Source: Pseudobutyrivibrio sp.
Lineage (GTDB): Bacteria; Bacillota; Clostridia; Lachnospirales; Lachnospiraceae
Assembly (NCBI GenBank): GCA_024693775.1
Contig: JAILKL010000059.1
Location: 1-37,746, forward strand
Reading direction: 5' to 3'
DNA length: 37,746 nt
Numbering within the stretch: position 1 is the first letter of the stretch; each line of letters starts with the position of its first letter. This document shows positions 1 through 9,028 of the stretch, piece by piece. Below the pieces are notes generated by a model. It was given only the letters and a program-made list of their open reading frames with translations. It searched no databases and was not told the origin of the DNA. The position numbers were made by a program, and so were the translations under genes.

Positions 1-178
1 AAGAGCAGCTGCAAAGCGCTTTAAGGTAACAGGAACAGGAAAGCTTAAGAGAAACAAGGCATACAAGAGCCACATCTTAACCAAGAAGACTACAAAGAGA
101 AAGAGAAATCTTCGTCAGTCAGCAATCGTTGATTCAACAAATGTAAAGAACATGAAGAAGGTACTTCCATATCTCTAA
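1..178 (+). CDS. rpmI: Ribosomal protein L35 (bL35), 3' part, 5' end outside window
   Basis: The frame starting at base 2 is open from the window edge to a TAA at 176-178. It encodes 58 residues of a very basic protein that begins [17 protein letters not shown] and ends KKVLPYL. The KRFKxTGxGK motif and the Lys/Arg-rich body are typical of bL35, a small protein of the 50S subunit that is usually about 65 residues long, so only a few N-terminal residues are missing. rplT follows after 44 bases on the same strand, which is the classic infC-rpmI-rplT order; infC would lie just upstream of the window. In many Firmicutes this operon is autoregulated by L20 or by a leader, but that region is not visible here. 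Confidence 0.95.
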   Translation, partial: RAAAKRFKVTGTGKLKRNKAYKSHILTKKTTKRKRNLRQSAIVDSTNVKNMKKVLPYL

Positions 179-222
179 GATAGGTTGTATCCATTAATTG
201 ATTTGGTTAGGAGGAATTTAAA

Positions 223-582
223 ATGGCAAGAGTTAAAGGCGGATTAAACGCTAAGAAGAAACACAATAGAACATTAAAGTTAGCAAAGGGTTACAGAGGC
301 GCTAGAAGCAAGCAGTATCGTGTTGCAAAGCAGTCAGTTATGCGTGCACTTACTTCTTCATACGCTGGTAGAAAGCAGAAGAAGAGACAGTTCAGACAGC
401 TTTGGATCGCTCGTATCAACGCTGCAGCTCGTATCAATGGACTTTCATACTCTAAGTTCATGTACGGACTTAAGCTCGCTGGTGTTGAGATGAACAGAAA
501 GATGCTCGCTGAGATGGCAGTTAACGATGCAGAAGGTTTTGCAAAGCTTGTTGAAGTTGCAAAGGCAAAGGTAGCAGCTTAA
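223..582 (+). CDS. rplT: Ribosomal protein L20 (bL20)
   Basis: This encodes a 119-residue basic protein that starts [16 protein letters not shown] and contains [19 protein letters not shown] and [13 protein letters not shown], all hallmarks of bL20, an early-assembly 23S rRNA-binding protein of the 50S subunit. The length is normal for the family (about 117-120). The ATG at 223 is preceded by a strong AGGAGG at 209-214, eight bases away. It lies 44 bases after rpmI and is the last gene of the operon, because a strong intrinsic terminator begins 20 bases after its stop. In other Firmicutes L20 represses its own operon, but no such site can be judged here. Confidence 0.98.
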   Translation: MARVKGGLNAKKKHNRTLKLAKGYRGARSKQYRVAKQSVMRALTSSYAGRKQKKRQFRQLWIARINAAARINGLSYSKFMYGLKLAGVEMNRKMLAEMAVNDAEGFAKLVEVAKAKVAA

Positions 583-602
583 TTACCTATTAACAAGGAT
601 TA

Positions 603-634
603 AAGACTCGATTGATTCAATCGAGTCTTTTTTT
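603..634 (+). terminator. Intrinsic terminator of the rpmI-rplT operon
   Basis: A perfect 13-bp stem (603-615 pairs with 617-629, arms AAGACTCGATTGA and its complement) is closed around base 616 and followed by a T tract to 634. It lies 20 bases after the rplT stop on the same strand. Confidence 0.93.
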
Positions 635-734
635 AATGCCTTGCCGTATCCCTCCCCACTTCGCATTTCCCATTATAAAAAGGTCGGCGCTCTTGGGACT
701 GTCACTGTACTCCATGCCCTTGGTCAATTTGAGC

Positions 735-1206
735 AGAATTTTAGATTGCCTTAATGGGTAAAATCGAGTATGTATGGGTGTACTTCTGCCGCGTTTTACT
801 ATTCGAAGGGACTGTTCGTACAAAGCAGACACTCTTAGTTTTTCTCTAGAAAATTCAACAAGATATGCCCCACACAGGCTCTCTCATTGGTCGTGCAACC
901 CAAGAAGCAAGACGAAGTAAATTACTTAGCCAACTGGCACCATGCCAGATTCACGTCCATGTTCAGCTGGCATTTGCCTCGCCGTCCATGGCTCGGCATG
1001 CCAGTTGGCTATGTAATTCACTTCTGTGCTTCTAGGGCTCCACTAAAAATCAAGAGCCTGTGTGGGACATACCTTGTTGAGTCTTCTTAATTTAAGTTGA
1101 GTGTGTCTGCTTTGTACGAACCGTCCTGATAGAATTGTAAAACCGTCAGAAGAACACCTGTGAATAGACATACGCGATTGCTCACTTAGATAATCCTAAT
1201 TCTTTG
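735..1206. repeat. Large imperfect palindrome (about 470 bp) in a gene-free region
   Basis: The 583-1343 gap holds no convincing gene. It holds two long inverted arms symmetric about base 968-970. The best-matched outer block is 809-832 against 1103-1126 (23 of 24 pair, around CGTACAAAGCAGACAC). Other pairing blocks include the CCCACACAGGCTC segment near 869-881 with its complement near 1040-1052, and a perfect 13-bp block TAGCCAACTGGCA at 927-939 against 999-1011. Weaker similarity continues outward (for example AGAATT near 735 with AATTCT near 1200). The tip carries nested short palindromes. The two open frames inside are explained by the mirrored sequence and lack ribosome-binding sites. 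It may be a MITE-like element or a long structured RNA; I do not recognise a named family. Confidence 0.8.
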
Positions 1207-1302
1207 AGAGTTTTTATGGCGGGCGCTGTGGTCCCTTGGATGGGACGGGGGTAAGTTTATGCTTTAACAAGGGCGGGGCGGGATTTGAGGTTAATTTGGG
1301 CG

Positions 1303-1330
1303 TAAAAAAGGCACCGCGGTTGCGGTGCCT
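1303..1330 (-). terminator. Intrinsic terminator of the LtaS-type gene
   Basis: Arms GGCACCGC (1310-1317) and GCGGTGCC (1322-1329) form a perfect 8-bp GC-rich stem with a 4-base loop. Read on the minus strand it is followed by six T residues (1304-1309). It begins 14 bases after the stop codon of the minus-strand gene. Confidence 0.92.
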
Positions 1331-1343
1331 GATTTTAGTTGGT

Positions 1344-3560
1344 TTATTCTTCGGCGTCTATTTCGGCTTCTTCGTCTTCGATAGGGGTTTCTTCCTCTAC
1401 GTAGTGTGGGTCGTTTACGGTGTATTCGTTGGACTCACGGAAGATGGTATCTGAGCTACCTAGCTGGCAAACCTTTATGGTGTCGCCGTTTTTAACTGAG
1501 GTGTCATTGATAACCAGTACCTGGCCTGATTCGTAGCCGGTAGATACCTTTTCGCCGTTTACGTATACCTTTGACCACTTGGTGAAGTTGTCGCCGTATA
1601 TGTGTAGCTGGCCGTTGAAGAAGTAAGCGCTGTCAATTGTGACATCCTTTACACCCATAGTAAGGTCTGATGCCTGATATGCAGTGCCGTCTTCGTATGT
1701 ATATCTGTCTCCGTACATAATGTCGTACTGGAGCATCTTTAGGTCGTTCATGTAGTCTGGGGTGCCATATTCTTTGCCCTCAGCCATGACACGCTGATGA
1801 TATGCGTTGATATTTCCTGTGTGGATGTCTAGACGGTTGAGGAACTCTGATACGAGCTGGTATGATGCAAGATCCTCATCTATCTTTTCCATTCCAAAGT
1901 TGTTCCATGTAAAGTATTTGGTCTTGTAAAGATCTCCTGTGGAAACCTCGTCGTCGGTAAGTCCCATTGTTGGAAGGTGATCACCGAACATGATAACAAG
2001 TGTATCCTCTCCTCTGTCGTCAAAGGCCTGGATGTAATTCTTTACGAAATCGTCTACATTGTGGATACGATTGCAATAGTATTCCCATGCACATTTTTCA
2101 CCAAAGCTCTTGCCGTTGGCTGTAACTGTGATTTCTGGGTCATCCTCTACAGGATATGTTGGGTACGCGCCATGTCCCTCTACTGTAATGGTGTAGATGA
2201 AGTCGCTACCCTCTGATGAATCCATGGAATCCATTGTGGCTCCGATAAGGATATCATCTGTAGGCCAGTTGCCTAATGGTGTGTAATCTGTGATATCAAG
2301 AAGCTCCTTTGAAGTAAAGGTATCAAATCCCATCTGTGAAAAGGCATTTGCTCTTGAGTAGAAATTACCACCGTTGTTATGAACTACGTGTGTGTTGTAG
2401 CCAAGGTCGTGAAGGACATCGGCATAACTTTCAACGTCTGTCTGCTTTAGTACTGTTTTCTGTGGATACTCACCTGGTCCAAAGAAATTAACGCTGAGAC
2501 CTGTAAGTACCTCAAACTCTGAGTTACATGTACCGGCTCCTACTACAGGAACGATACAGTGACCTGTTGAGTAGTTTTGCTCTAGAGAGTGGATGAAAGG
2601 AATTGGATCCTCGCTGGTCTCTAGGTAGTCAACCTCTGATACATCAAAGAATGACTCTAGCAAGATAACTACAATGTTAGGGTTTTTGCCGTCCGATGGC
2701 AATGTGGCAACTGTGGCTGAACCACCGTTTCCGTCTGATATGCTATCAACGTATGCCTGATCCTTTTCAAGGATGCTGTCGATTTTTTCTCTAGAATAAC
2801 CAAATGGCTTGCTCATACCTCTGTCTAGGACTGATGTTGAGAAACCGTATAAATAACCATAGTCTAAGTAACCCTGTGAAAGGTTTCCAAAGTAAGATGT
2901 AAGAACACCTTCGTTTCGAAGAATCTTTGTTGTTGGATATAAGCTTGCGAATAATACAATCACAAGTAATAATCTCTGCCAAAATGGCTTTACCTTTTCT
3001 TTTTTAGGTCCTTTTATAAGGAAGATAATCAATAGGATTACCAAAATGACCGCCGCTATCATAACCATGGTAGCTTGTTCTGCCGTGAAGTAGTTGGAAT
3101 CTGACATAGTCATCAAATCGCTGACCATGTATAGATCTGTATAACCAAATGGTGATACACGGTTAAGTAATATGACGCAGTTTATTATACCTAATATAAT
3201 AAAGAATACAGAAATAACAACGCGCCACCAGTCTCTTCTTCTACTAAGAAATCCAAGGCTGAGTGCAACAAAAATGCAGTAAGAATTAAATAAATATGGT
3301 CCAGTATGATCAACAACGAACATCCATGCATTTGTAAATGAGTGTCTAGATAACCATTCCATAATAAATATGATGATTAAAGACAACGGAATGTTCATGA
3401 TAATTGCATAATCTTCCCATAGTTTTATCCATGTCTTATGAAAAGTACAATTTAGATACCAATTTACCGCCTTTGACTCAGCAATTTTTTGAAATGGTAT
3501 CTTAACAATGCTGCCAATCTTCTTTAGCCCAGATCCAATCTTTTTAAATATCTTCTTCAT
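1344..3560 (-). CDS. LtaS-type phosphoglycerol transferase (lipoteichoic acid synthase family)
   Basis: This is a polytopic membrane enzyme of the sulfatase/alkaline-phosphatase superfamily that transfers glycerol phosphate from phosphatidylglycerol to polyglycerol-phosphate chains outside the cell. From the chosen start the protein has 738 residues. Five hydrophobic helices fall near 51-69, 87-104, 112-133, 165-183 and 196-212, followed by an extracellular catalytic domain. Family residues seen are E302 in VVILLESF, the nucleophile T344 in GAGTCNSEFE, H463 in EGHGAYP and FGDHLP at 525-530. About 100 C-terminal residues form a beta-rich, Ig-like extension and an acidic tail. The ATG at 3560 was preferred over an upstream ATG at 3653 because GGAGG lies 6 bases before it. 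It is a single gene between its own promoter and terminator, divergent from the 3701 gene. The exact polymer (LTA primer, LTA chain or another glycerol phosphate glycan) cannot be told from sequence. Confidence 0.9.
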   Translation of the reverse strand: MKKIFKKIGSGLKKIGSIVKIPFQKIAESKAVNWYLNCTFHKTWIKLWEDYAIIMNIPLSLIIIFIMEWLSRHSFTNAWMFVVDHTGPYLFNSYCIFVALSLGFLSRRRDWWRVVISVFFIILGIINCVILLNRVSPFGYTDLYMVSDLMTMSDSNYFTAEQATMVMIAAVILVILLIIFLIKGPKKEKVKPFWQRLLLVIVLFASLYPTTKILRNEGVLTSYFGNLSQGYLDYGYLYGFSTSVLDRGMSKPFGYSREKIDSILEKDQAYVDSISDGNGGSATVATLPSDGKNPNIVVILLESFFDVSEVDYLETSEDPIPFIHSLEQNYSTGHCIVPVVGAGTCNSEFEVLTGLSVNFFGPGEYPQKTVLKQTDVESYADVLHDLGYNTHVVHNNGGNFYSRANAFSQMGFDTFTSKELLDITDYTPLGNWPTDDILIGATMDSMDSSEGSDFIYTITVEGHGAYPTYPVEDDPEITVTANGKSFGEKCAWEYYCNRIHNVDDFVKNYIQAFDDRGEDTLVIMFGDHLPTMGLTDDEVSTGDLYKTKYFTWNNFGMEKIDEDLASYQLVSEFLNRLDIHTGNINAYHQRVMAEGKEYGTPDYMNDLKMLQYDIMYGDRYTYEDGTAYQASDLTMGVKDVTIDSAYFFNGQLHIYGDNFTKWSKVYVNGEKVSTGYESGQVLVINDTSVKNGDTIKVCQLGSSDTIFRESNEYTVNDPHYVEEETPIEDEEAEIDAEE

Positions 3561-3656
3561 GAATCCTCCAAAATAACTAGCTTTTATACTGCCTAACTTT
3601 GGCGAGACAGTATTACAAAAGAGTGATAAGATATATATACTCTCATAATTCAAAGC

Positions 3657-3685
3657 ATTATAACACTTTATATATCATAAAACAA
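3657..3685 (-). promoter_or_regulatory. Probable sigma-A promoter of the LtaS-type gene
   Basis: On the minus strand TTGTTT (3680-3685) and TATAAT (3657-3662) are separated by 17 bases. A TG one base before the -10 makes it an extended -10. It lies about 95 bases upstream of the chosen start, inside the 140-base divergent gap. Confidence 0.6.
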
Positions 3686-3700
3686 GAAAGCGAGACCCAT

Positions 3701-6259
3701 ATGAAATTACAGTTCTATAGAAAGGGTATTCCTATAAATATAATAAAGCGCATCATTGTGCTTGTTATCACATTTTTTATTTCCGTAATATTTTTTGAGA
3801 TTGTTACCAACATAAAAGAGGACGTAGAAGTCACGGCTCAGGGCAGTCCTACACTACCGACCTTGGCCATAAATTATTTCGACGACGGACAGACAATTTT
3901 ACATGGATACGTAAATGAAATGGATCCAGCATACATGCGTGATGCTCTTATTCCACTAGACTCTGACAGAAACATTTCCTTATCTATATCAGAGCAGGGC
4001 TACGAGATAGATTCACTCTCCTACGCCATCAAATCTCTAGATACAGAACGAAATATTTCTTCCAACGAAATAGATTTCAAAAAAGAAGGGGATGTGCTGT
4101 TGGCCAATATCACAGCTGAAAACCTTATCGATGTGGGCGAGGAATATTTACTTGTAATCACTGCTACCTCTGGTAGTGATAGCATTTACTATTACACTCG
4201 TATCATGCAGACAGAGAATTGCCACGAAAAGGAAATCCTAGATTTTGCTCAGTATTTCCACGACACAGCCCTATCTGCAAACTACAGTGAGCTAGCTTCC
4301 TATATCGAGCCTGATGGCAGCATGGATGATTCAGACCTTTCACATGTTACCATCAACTCTAGCCTTTCTCAGGTGGGCTATGGTTCCTTTGATGGTATTC
4401 AAACAGGTACTCCTAGAGTATCCTTTACAGATATCACTACAAACTATGTGAGCCTCACAATTGATTACGAGCTCACACGTGGCAGCGACAGCAAGACAGA
4501 ATATTACCTTTGCTCAGAGGATTTCCGTATTCGCTACACTGCAGATCGTATTTACCTATTATCATACGACAGAAGTATGGAACAGATTCTCGATTCTGCA
4601 TCACTTGTCATCGAGGACAATATGCTAAACATCGGTGTTACAAATCAGGATGTTCAGTATCTTTCAAATGAAACTGGTACGGTGGTTTCCTTTGTACAGT
4701 CAGGTAGTCTTTTTGAGTACAATCAGGCAGACAGAAATATTAAAGAGATTTTCTCTTTTGTAAATGACCCTACAGATATTCGTTCAATATACAATCAGCA
4801 TGAGATTATGATATTGAACATTGACGAGAGCGGTACTATGGATTATGTGGTTTATGGCTACATGAATTCAGGTACTCACGAGGGCGAATGCGGTATCAAC
4901 CTTTACCATTACGATGCCATTACAAATGTTTCTACAGAGCAGGTATTTATTACATCATCTAGTTCATACCAGATTTTAAATGCCAACTTCTCAGATTTAT
5001 TATATGAAACAGCTGATAATGAGTTCTACATCATGGTAAATGGTACATTACTGTACATTCCACTGAACAACGAGCTCTCTACTACAGAGCTTATGACAGG
5101 ACTTGATGATTCACAGTATGCGGTTTCTTCATCACGCAGATATATGGCATGGATGGATGATGCTACACTTTCCGATTCACTTCATATATTTGACCTGGAG
5201 ACCAACAACAGCTTTGATATAAATGCTGAGGATGGTCAATTGTTAAAGCCACTAGCATTTATGGATGATGACTTGATTTACGGTATCATCTATGAAAAGG
5301 ACATTACCACTGATGGTGCCGGATCCACAGTTTATCCTATGTACAAGATAGTGATTGCCGACATTTCAAATGGTTCTTCTAGTAAGGAGCTCATGTCCTA
5401 CCAGAAGAGTGGCTACTACATTACAGATGTAAATATCGATGGCTACACAATTTACATGGACCGAATCCAGTTTAGCGATGACAACACCATCCTTGAGGCA
5501 GATATGGATACTATTAAAAACAGTGCCGGTGAGCAAAACAAGGCGGTGCCTATTACCACAGAAAATGACAGCATCAAGCAGCGCTGCATCGTTTTAAACA
5601 TGGCTCCATTCGAAGAGGATGAAACCTTAGGAAATGTTACCTTTGATGTGACAGGTCTGGTGGTGGCTGATTCAAATAGCTCTATTTCAGTTGCCTCTGC
5701 CACAAGCTCTACGCAGTACTTTGTATATGTAGGAAACCGTGTAACACTGGCCACAGACAATCTTATCGAAGCCATTTCAGAAGCGGACGCAAACATGGGT
5801 ATCGTGCTTGATAACGAGCCAAAATACATATGGAAGCGCGGACGAAAGAATTACCAGTCAGCCCTTACAGGTATTACTGTTGGTTCTAGTGACTCTGATG
5901 CCAGCGGTTTAGCCAGAGCACTCTCTGCTATGCTGGTAAACGAGGGTGAAAATGTTCAGGTACATACATTGATTGAAAGCGGAGAAACACCTATTTCCAT
6001 CCTGTCTCGCACATTAAAGGACGAAACCATCCTGGATTTAACAGGTGCATCTATTTCTCAGGTGCTCTACTATGTAAACCTGGGACATCCAGTATATGCT
6101 TACACCGGAGATGACACAGCAGTTCTTGTTGTGGGATATGACGCTAATTCGGTGACACTCTTCAACCCTATGACCTTGAAGAATACAAAGATGGGACTTA
6201 CAGAAGCGGACGAGTACTTCTCATCCTTTGGAAATGTGTTTGTATCCTATATAGATTAG
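3701..6259 (+). CDS. Membrane-anchored extracellular protein with propeller-like region and C39-like pseudopeptidase C-terminus
   Basis: The protein has 852 residues from the ATG at 3701. An upstream in-frame ATG at 3599 lies in the divergent promoter region and was rejected. The ribosome-binding site is weak (AGAAAGCGAG). A single N-terminal helix at about 14-35, preceded by basic residues, suggests a type II membrane protein with the rest outside. The long middle is beta-rich, with repeats such as RRYMAWMDDATLSDSLHIFD that resemble propeller blades. The last 150 residues (LDLTGASISQVLYYVNLGHPVYAYTG... LVVGYD...LFNP) follow the pattern of C39-type papain-like domains, but no cysteine is present where the nucleophile should be, and the usual His before the GYD strand is replaced (DDTAVLVVGYD). 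It is probably a non-catalytic binding or scaffold domain. I do not recognise a named family for the whole protein. The divergent position next to the LtaS-type gene suggests an envelope role, by inference only. Confidence 0.75.
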   Translation: MKLQFYRKGIPINIIKRIIVLVITFFISVIFFEIVTNIKEDVEVTAQGSPTLPTLAINYFDDGQTILHGYVNEMDPAYMRDALIPLDSDRNISLSISEQGYEIDSLSYAIKSLDTERNISSNEIDFKKEGDVLLANITAENLIDVGEEYLLVITATSGSDSIYYYTRIMQTENCHEKEILDFAQYFHDTALSANYSELASYIEPDGSMDDSDLSHVTINSSLSQVGYGSFDGIQTGTPRVSFTDITTNYVSLTIDYELTRGSDSKTEYYLCSEDFRIRYTADRIYLLSYDRSMEQILDSASLVIEDNMLNIGVTNQDVQYLSNETGTVVSFVQSGSLFEYNQADRNIKEIFSFVNDPTDIRSIYNQHEIMILNIDESGTMDYVVYGYMNSGTHEGECGINLYHYDAITNVSTEQVFITSSSSYQILNANFSDLLYETADNEFYIMVNGTLLYIPLNNELSTTELMTGLDDSQYAVSSSRRYMAWMDDATLSDSLHIFDLETNNSFDINAEDGQLLKPLAFMDDDLIYGIIYEKDITTDGAGSTVYPMYKIVIADISNGSSSKELMSYQKSGYYITDVNIDGYTIYMDRIQFSDDNTILEADMDTIKNSAGEQNKAVPITTENDSIKQRCIVLNMAPFEEDETLGNVTFDVTGLVVADSNSSISVASATSSTQYFVYVGNRVTLATDNLIEAISEADANMGIVLDNEPKYIWKRGRKNYQSALTGITVGSSDSDASGLARALSAMLVNEGENVQVHTLIESGETPISILSRTLKDETILDLTGASISQVLYYVNLGHPVYAYTGDDTAVLVVGYDANSVTLFNPMTLKNTKMGLTEADEYFSSFGNVFVSYID

Positions 6260-6273
6260 TTTTAGACATAAAT

Positions 6274-6324
6274 AAAGCATCTTGTTTATTGAAGTATTAC
6301 ACTTCAGTAGCAAGATGCTTTTTT
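6274..6324 (+). terminator. Intrinsic terminator after the 3701 gene
   Basis: Arms AAGCATCTTG (6275-6284) and CAAGATGCTT (6311-6320) pair perfectly. An inner CTGAAGTG-like stem fills the loop and TTTT follows to 6324. It lies 15 bases after the stop. The opposite-strand U tract is poorer, so it serves the plus strand mainly. Confidence 0.88.
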
Positions 6325-6325
6325 G

Positions 6326-6961
6326 TTAAATGCTATAGATAAATAATAAGATGGCTATATAATAGGTAGCCAAATTAAAGTAATGACAAAGCTTTTTTAA
6401 TGGCTTTGTGTGGAAATGATAGAAGTATAAAAACAGGATTGAAAAATCGCTAAGGAAGAATAATGCTCCTGCCATCATAGTGATTCCACCAACGGAAATG
6501 GCCTTTAGAGCCATGGCCGATACAAAGTAGCAATACACAAAGGCTGGATAGAAAAGTCGACCCATATGAAGGTGTATTTTCTTATATAACAGGTACATTA
6601 AACCGCATATAGGTATTGGTAGTATGAATATCCATGGATTTGTTGGCTGGTGGTAGGTGCACATATTTATCAGCAAGAAAACATGTCCAACCATGAATAC
6701 CAGGATGCCCCACGCCATATAATGCTTTTGGTGATAGCTATTGAACAAAGCCATAAATATATCGCCTACAAAGCATGCAATCAGCGCCAGCAACAATCTA
6801 TGTATGCTCTCCGAATAACACTCTCGCTCAATTAGAATTACTAAAAATCCCGCAGAGCAGATAATTTTCATTGGAAGATACCATTTAGCAGATAGCTTGT
6901 TGTCACATACTGCAAATAGGCCAATCAACAATAGTCCGTAAATAATAATTTCAGTAATCAT
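6326..6961 (-). CDS. YhhN/TMEM86-family membrane protein (lysoplasmalogenase-like)
   Basis: This 211-residue protein is almost entirely hydrophobic, with about seven or eight helices. The characteristic polar motifs of the YhhN family are visible: GDIFMALF after the third helix, VGHVFLL, and LSDFSILFLYF near the C-terminus. Animal TMEM86B in this family hydrolyses lysoplasmalogen. Plasmalogens occur in many anaerobic Lachnospiraceae, so the same chemistry is plausible but unproven here. The ATG at 6961 has a GGGGGG ribosome-binding site about 6 bases upstream. It lies just behind the terminator of the LRR gene with little room for its own promoter, so read-through from the surface operon is likely. 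Its 3' end abuts the convergent terminator at 6274-6324. Confidence 0.85.
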   Translation of the reverse strand: MITEIIIYGLLLIGLFAVCDNKLSAKWYLPMKIICSAGFLVILIERECYSESIHRLLLALIACFVGDIFMALFNSYHQKHYMAWGILVFMVGHVFLLINMCTYHQPTNPWIFILPIPICGLMYLLYKKIHLHMGRLFYPAFVYCYFVSAMALKAISVGGITMMAGALFFLSDFSILFLYFYHFHTKPLKKLCHYFNLATYYIAILLFIYSI

Positions 6962-6990
6962 AATATCCCCCCTTATCTTTATTATTTATT

Positions 6991-7020
6991 AAAAAAGGTC
7001 CTAGTTGAATCTAGGACCTT
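6991..7020 (-). terminator. Intrinsic terminator of the surface-protein operon
   Basis: AAGGTCCTAG (6995-7004) pairs with CTAGGACCTT (7011-7020) over a 6-base loop. On the minus strand six T follow. It starts 7 bases after the LRR protein stop. Confidence 0.9.
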
Positions 7021-7026
7021 TTAGTT

Positions 7027-8991
7027 TTAATATTCTTCTCTGCTTCTAGCCGCGAGAATTTCTAGATTTCTCTGCTGTCTGCTAAATAATAGTACTGCCG
7101 CACCTAACATGAAAATAGCAATGCAAAGCAAATATCTATTGTCGAATCCATCGGCGGTCTTTGGGGTAGTGTCCTGGGTACGTCCCTGAGAAACTGTGCC
7201 GTCCGATGCAACTGTATAGGTGACAGTTGTGGTGGTCTTTCCTGTGATAGTAAGATTTGTTTCACCATAACCATCTGTATACTGAAATCTTACTACATGA
7301 GTGCCTACAGATAAAGACTTAATGTAATTATATGTCATAGTCAGGATAACAGATCCTGTTTCTAGCGTGTAATTTCCCTGAGGAATATCCACTCCGTCCA
7401 CCATAACATTTGTAAGCTTTTCCATAGGTCCGTTGCAGACTATACGAACTGGGCCTCCGGTCTGAGCCACTGTCTGGCTGGCACCCTCTGTAATCTTGTA
7501 AATTCCCTCTGTAGCTTTTCCTGATGACGCAGACGATGTAGTTGTCTTCTTGTATTTAAAAGTAGCTGTACGGTTGGTATTTACGGTTCCTGACTGGTAT
7601 TCACCATCAAAATATGTATAGCCACTGTAGGTCTTGGCTTCATAGCTATAGGTAGTGCCTGCTGTATATGTATCTGTGGTTCTGGTCTTTGTTTCTATCT
7701 TTGTAGTACCGTCAGCCTGATAGAATACGTCGTAGACTGTGACGGTGTAGGTTTTTGTGGTGGTCGAGTCTGTGGTGGAGCCGGAGTTATTCGAATCAGA
7801 TGAAGATGTTGCAGCATATGTAAATGTAACTGTGTCTGCCCCAGTAACTGTATATGGGCTATTTCCACTTGATAATGTATATCCATCATATGTTGCTGCT
7901 GTAATTGTAGCGCCCGATTCATATGTATTAGTTGTAGTAGTTGTTTTACTGCTTTCTATTGTATTTGATGTATCATAAAACTCCTCTATAACTGTTACAT
8001 TATACGAATCTGTAGCTCCAGCTTTATATGTAAAAGTAATAGCAGCTGTTTCCGTTCCAGTAACTGTGTATGGACTATTACCACTTGTTAATCCATATCC
8101 ATCATATGTCGCTGCTGTAATTGTAGCGCCAACTGTATAGGTCGTAGTAGTCGAGGTTCCTTTATCCGACTCAATATTTCCATCTGAATCATAAAACTCT
8201 TCTACAACAGTTATATCTATTGTGTCATCGGAATCACCTGTATCTGCATTGTCAAATAATAAAATACATCTTGTATCCCCGTAATCTATTACATAACCAT
8301 CAAAATAATCTTCCACCGCAGTATCGGCACCATCTGATGCTTTTACTGTAAGTGTATATGATGAATTACTAAACAATGGCCAATTAGACTGAGTTCCAAA
8401 TGATGTAATATTACTTGCTTTTTCGAATGTTAATTCACTTACTCGTGATCCATAGAATGCATCGTCAGCTATCGATGTACATGACGAACTAACTGTTAAT
8501 GTTGTAATTCCAGCTGGAACAAATATTAGCTCGGTATCCTTATATAATGCATTGTTATATGTCCAGTAAGTGCCACTACTACCAATAGTAAAACTAGTTA
8601 AAGAGGAACAATCTCTAAAGGAATCACTAGAAATTGTTGAAACTGAACCTAAATACACCTGATTTAAACTAGAACATCCTAAAAATGCCTGTGTTCCCAC
8701 ACTGGCAGTACCCATAATATTTACATTTGTTAATGCTGAACAATTTGAAAATGCACTATCTCCTATAGTTGCCCCATTACCATCATCATCTACAGAAGTT
8801 ATTGTTGAATTACCTGCATAAGCTGATGCAGAAACACTCTCTCCATTTTCAAAAGAAAATGCATCTCCATCATCATTTAGACCTGCATCAGACGTTAGAC
8901 CTCCGAAAAAAGTCCAACCGGAAAGAATCACAGATGCGCTTATTAGAAAACATCCTATTTTTTTCAAAAATCCCTTTTTAATCTTCATCAT
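7027..8991 (-). CDS. BspA-type leucine-rich-repeat surface protein with TPKTAD sorting signal
   Basis: The protein has about 654 residues. Order of parts: a signal peptide (KKIGCFLISASVILSGWTFFGG); BspA/LRR_5-type repeats at about 70-200 (units such as IGDSAFSNCSALTNVNI and VGTQAFLGCSSLNQVYL); three MucBP-like repeats at roughly 255-320, 330-395 and 415-490 that start VVEEFYD, VIEEFYD or VYDVFYQ; a beta-rich domain; and a wall-sorting tail with TPKTAD near 605, a hydrophobic stretch at about 617-634 and a basic tail. TPKTAD is a variant of the SPKTG/LPXTG-like signals used by Lachnospiraceae sortases, and a sortase gene lies immediately upstream. The start is uncertain: TTG at 9006 and ATGs at 9000, 8991 and 8988 are all in frame. 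I chose 8991 because GGGG lies 9 bases before it. It is the last gene of the operon, followed by its terminator. Confidence 0.85.
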   Translation of the reverse strand: MMKIKKGFLKKIGCFLISASVILSGWTFFGGLTSDAGLNDDGDAFSFENGESVSASAYAGNSTITSVDDDGNGATIGDSAFSNCSALTNVNIMGTASVGTQAFLGCSSLNQVYLGSVSTISSDSFRDCSSLTSFTIGSSGTYWTYNNALYKDTELIFVPAGITTLTVSSSCTSIADDAFYGSRVSELTFEKASNITSFGTQSNWPLFSNSSYTLTVKASDGADTAVEDYFDGYVIDYGDTRCILLFDNADTGDSDDTIDITVVEEFYDSDGNIESDKGTSTTTTYTVGATITAATYDGYGLTSGNSPYTVTGTETAAITFTYKAGATDSYNVTVIEEFYDTSNTIESSKTTTTTNTYESGATITAATYDGYTLSSGNSPYTVTGADTVTFTYAATSSSDSNNSGSTTDSTTTKTYTVTVYDVFYQADGTTKIETKTRTTDTYTAGTTYSYEAKTYSGYTYFDGEYQSGTVNTNRTATFKYKKTTTSSASSGKATEGIYKITEGASQTVAQTGGPVRIVCNGPMEKLTNVMVDGVDIPQGNYTLETGSVILTMTYNYIKSLSVGTHVVRFQYTDGYGETNLTITGKTTTTVTYTVASDGTVSQGRTQDTTPKTADGFDNRYLLCIAIFMLGAAVLLFSRQQRNLEILAARSREEY

Positions 8992-9028
8992 AGTACCCAT
9001 CCCCAAATCGATAGCCCTTTATGACAAA

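Noticed and set aside
617-1090. Short open frames at 617-832 (minus) and 887-1090 (plus)
   Set aside because: They lie in the large palindrome, lack ribosome-binding sites and show no protein-like features.
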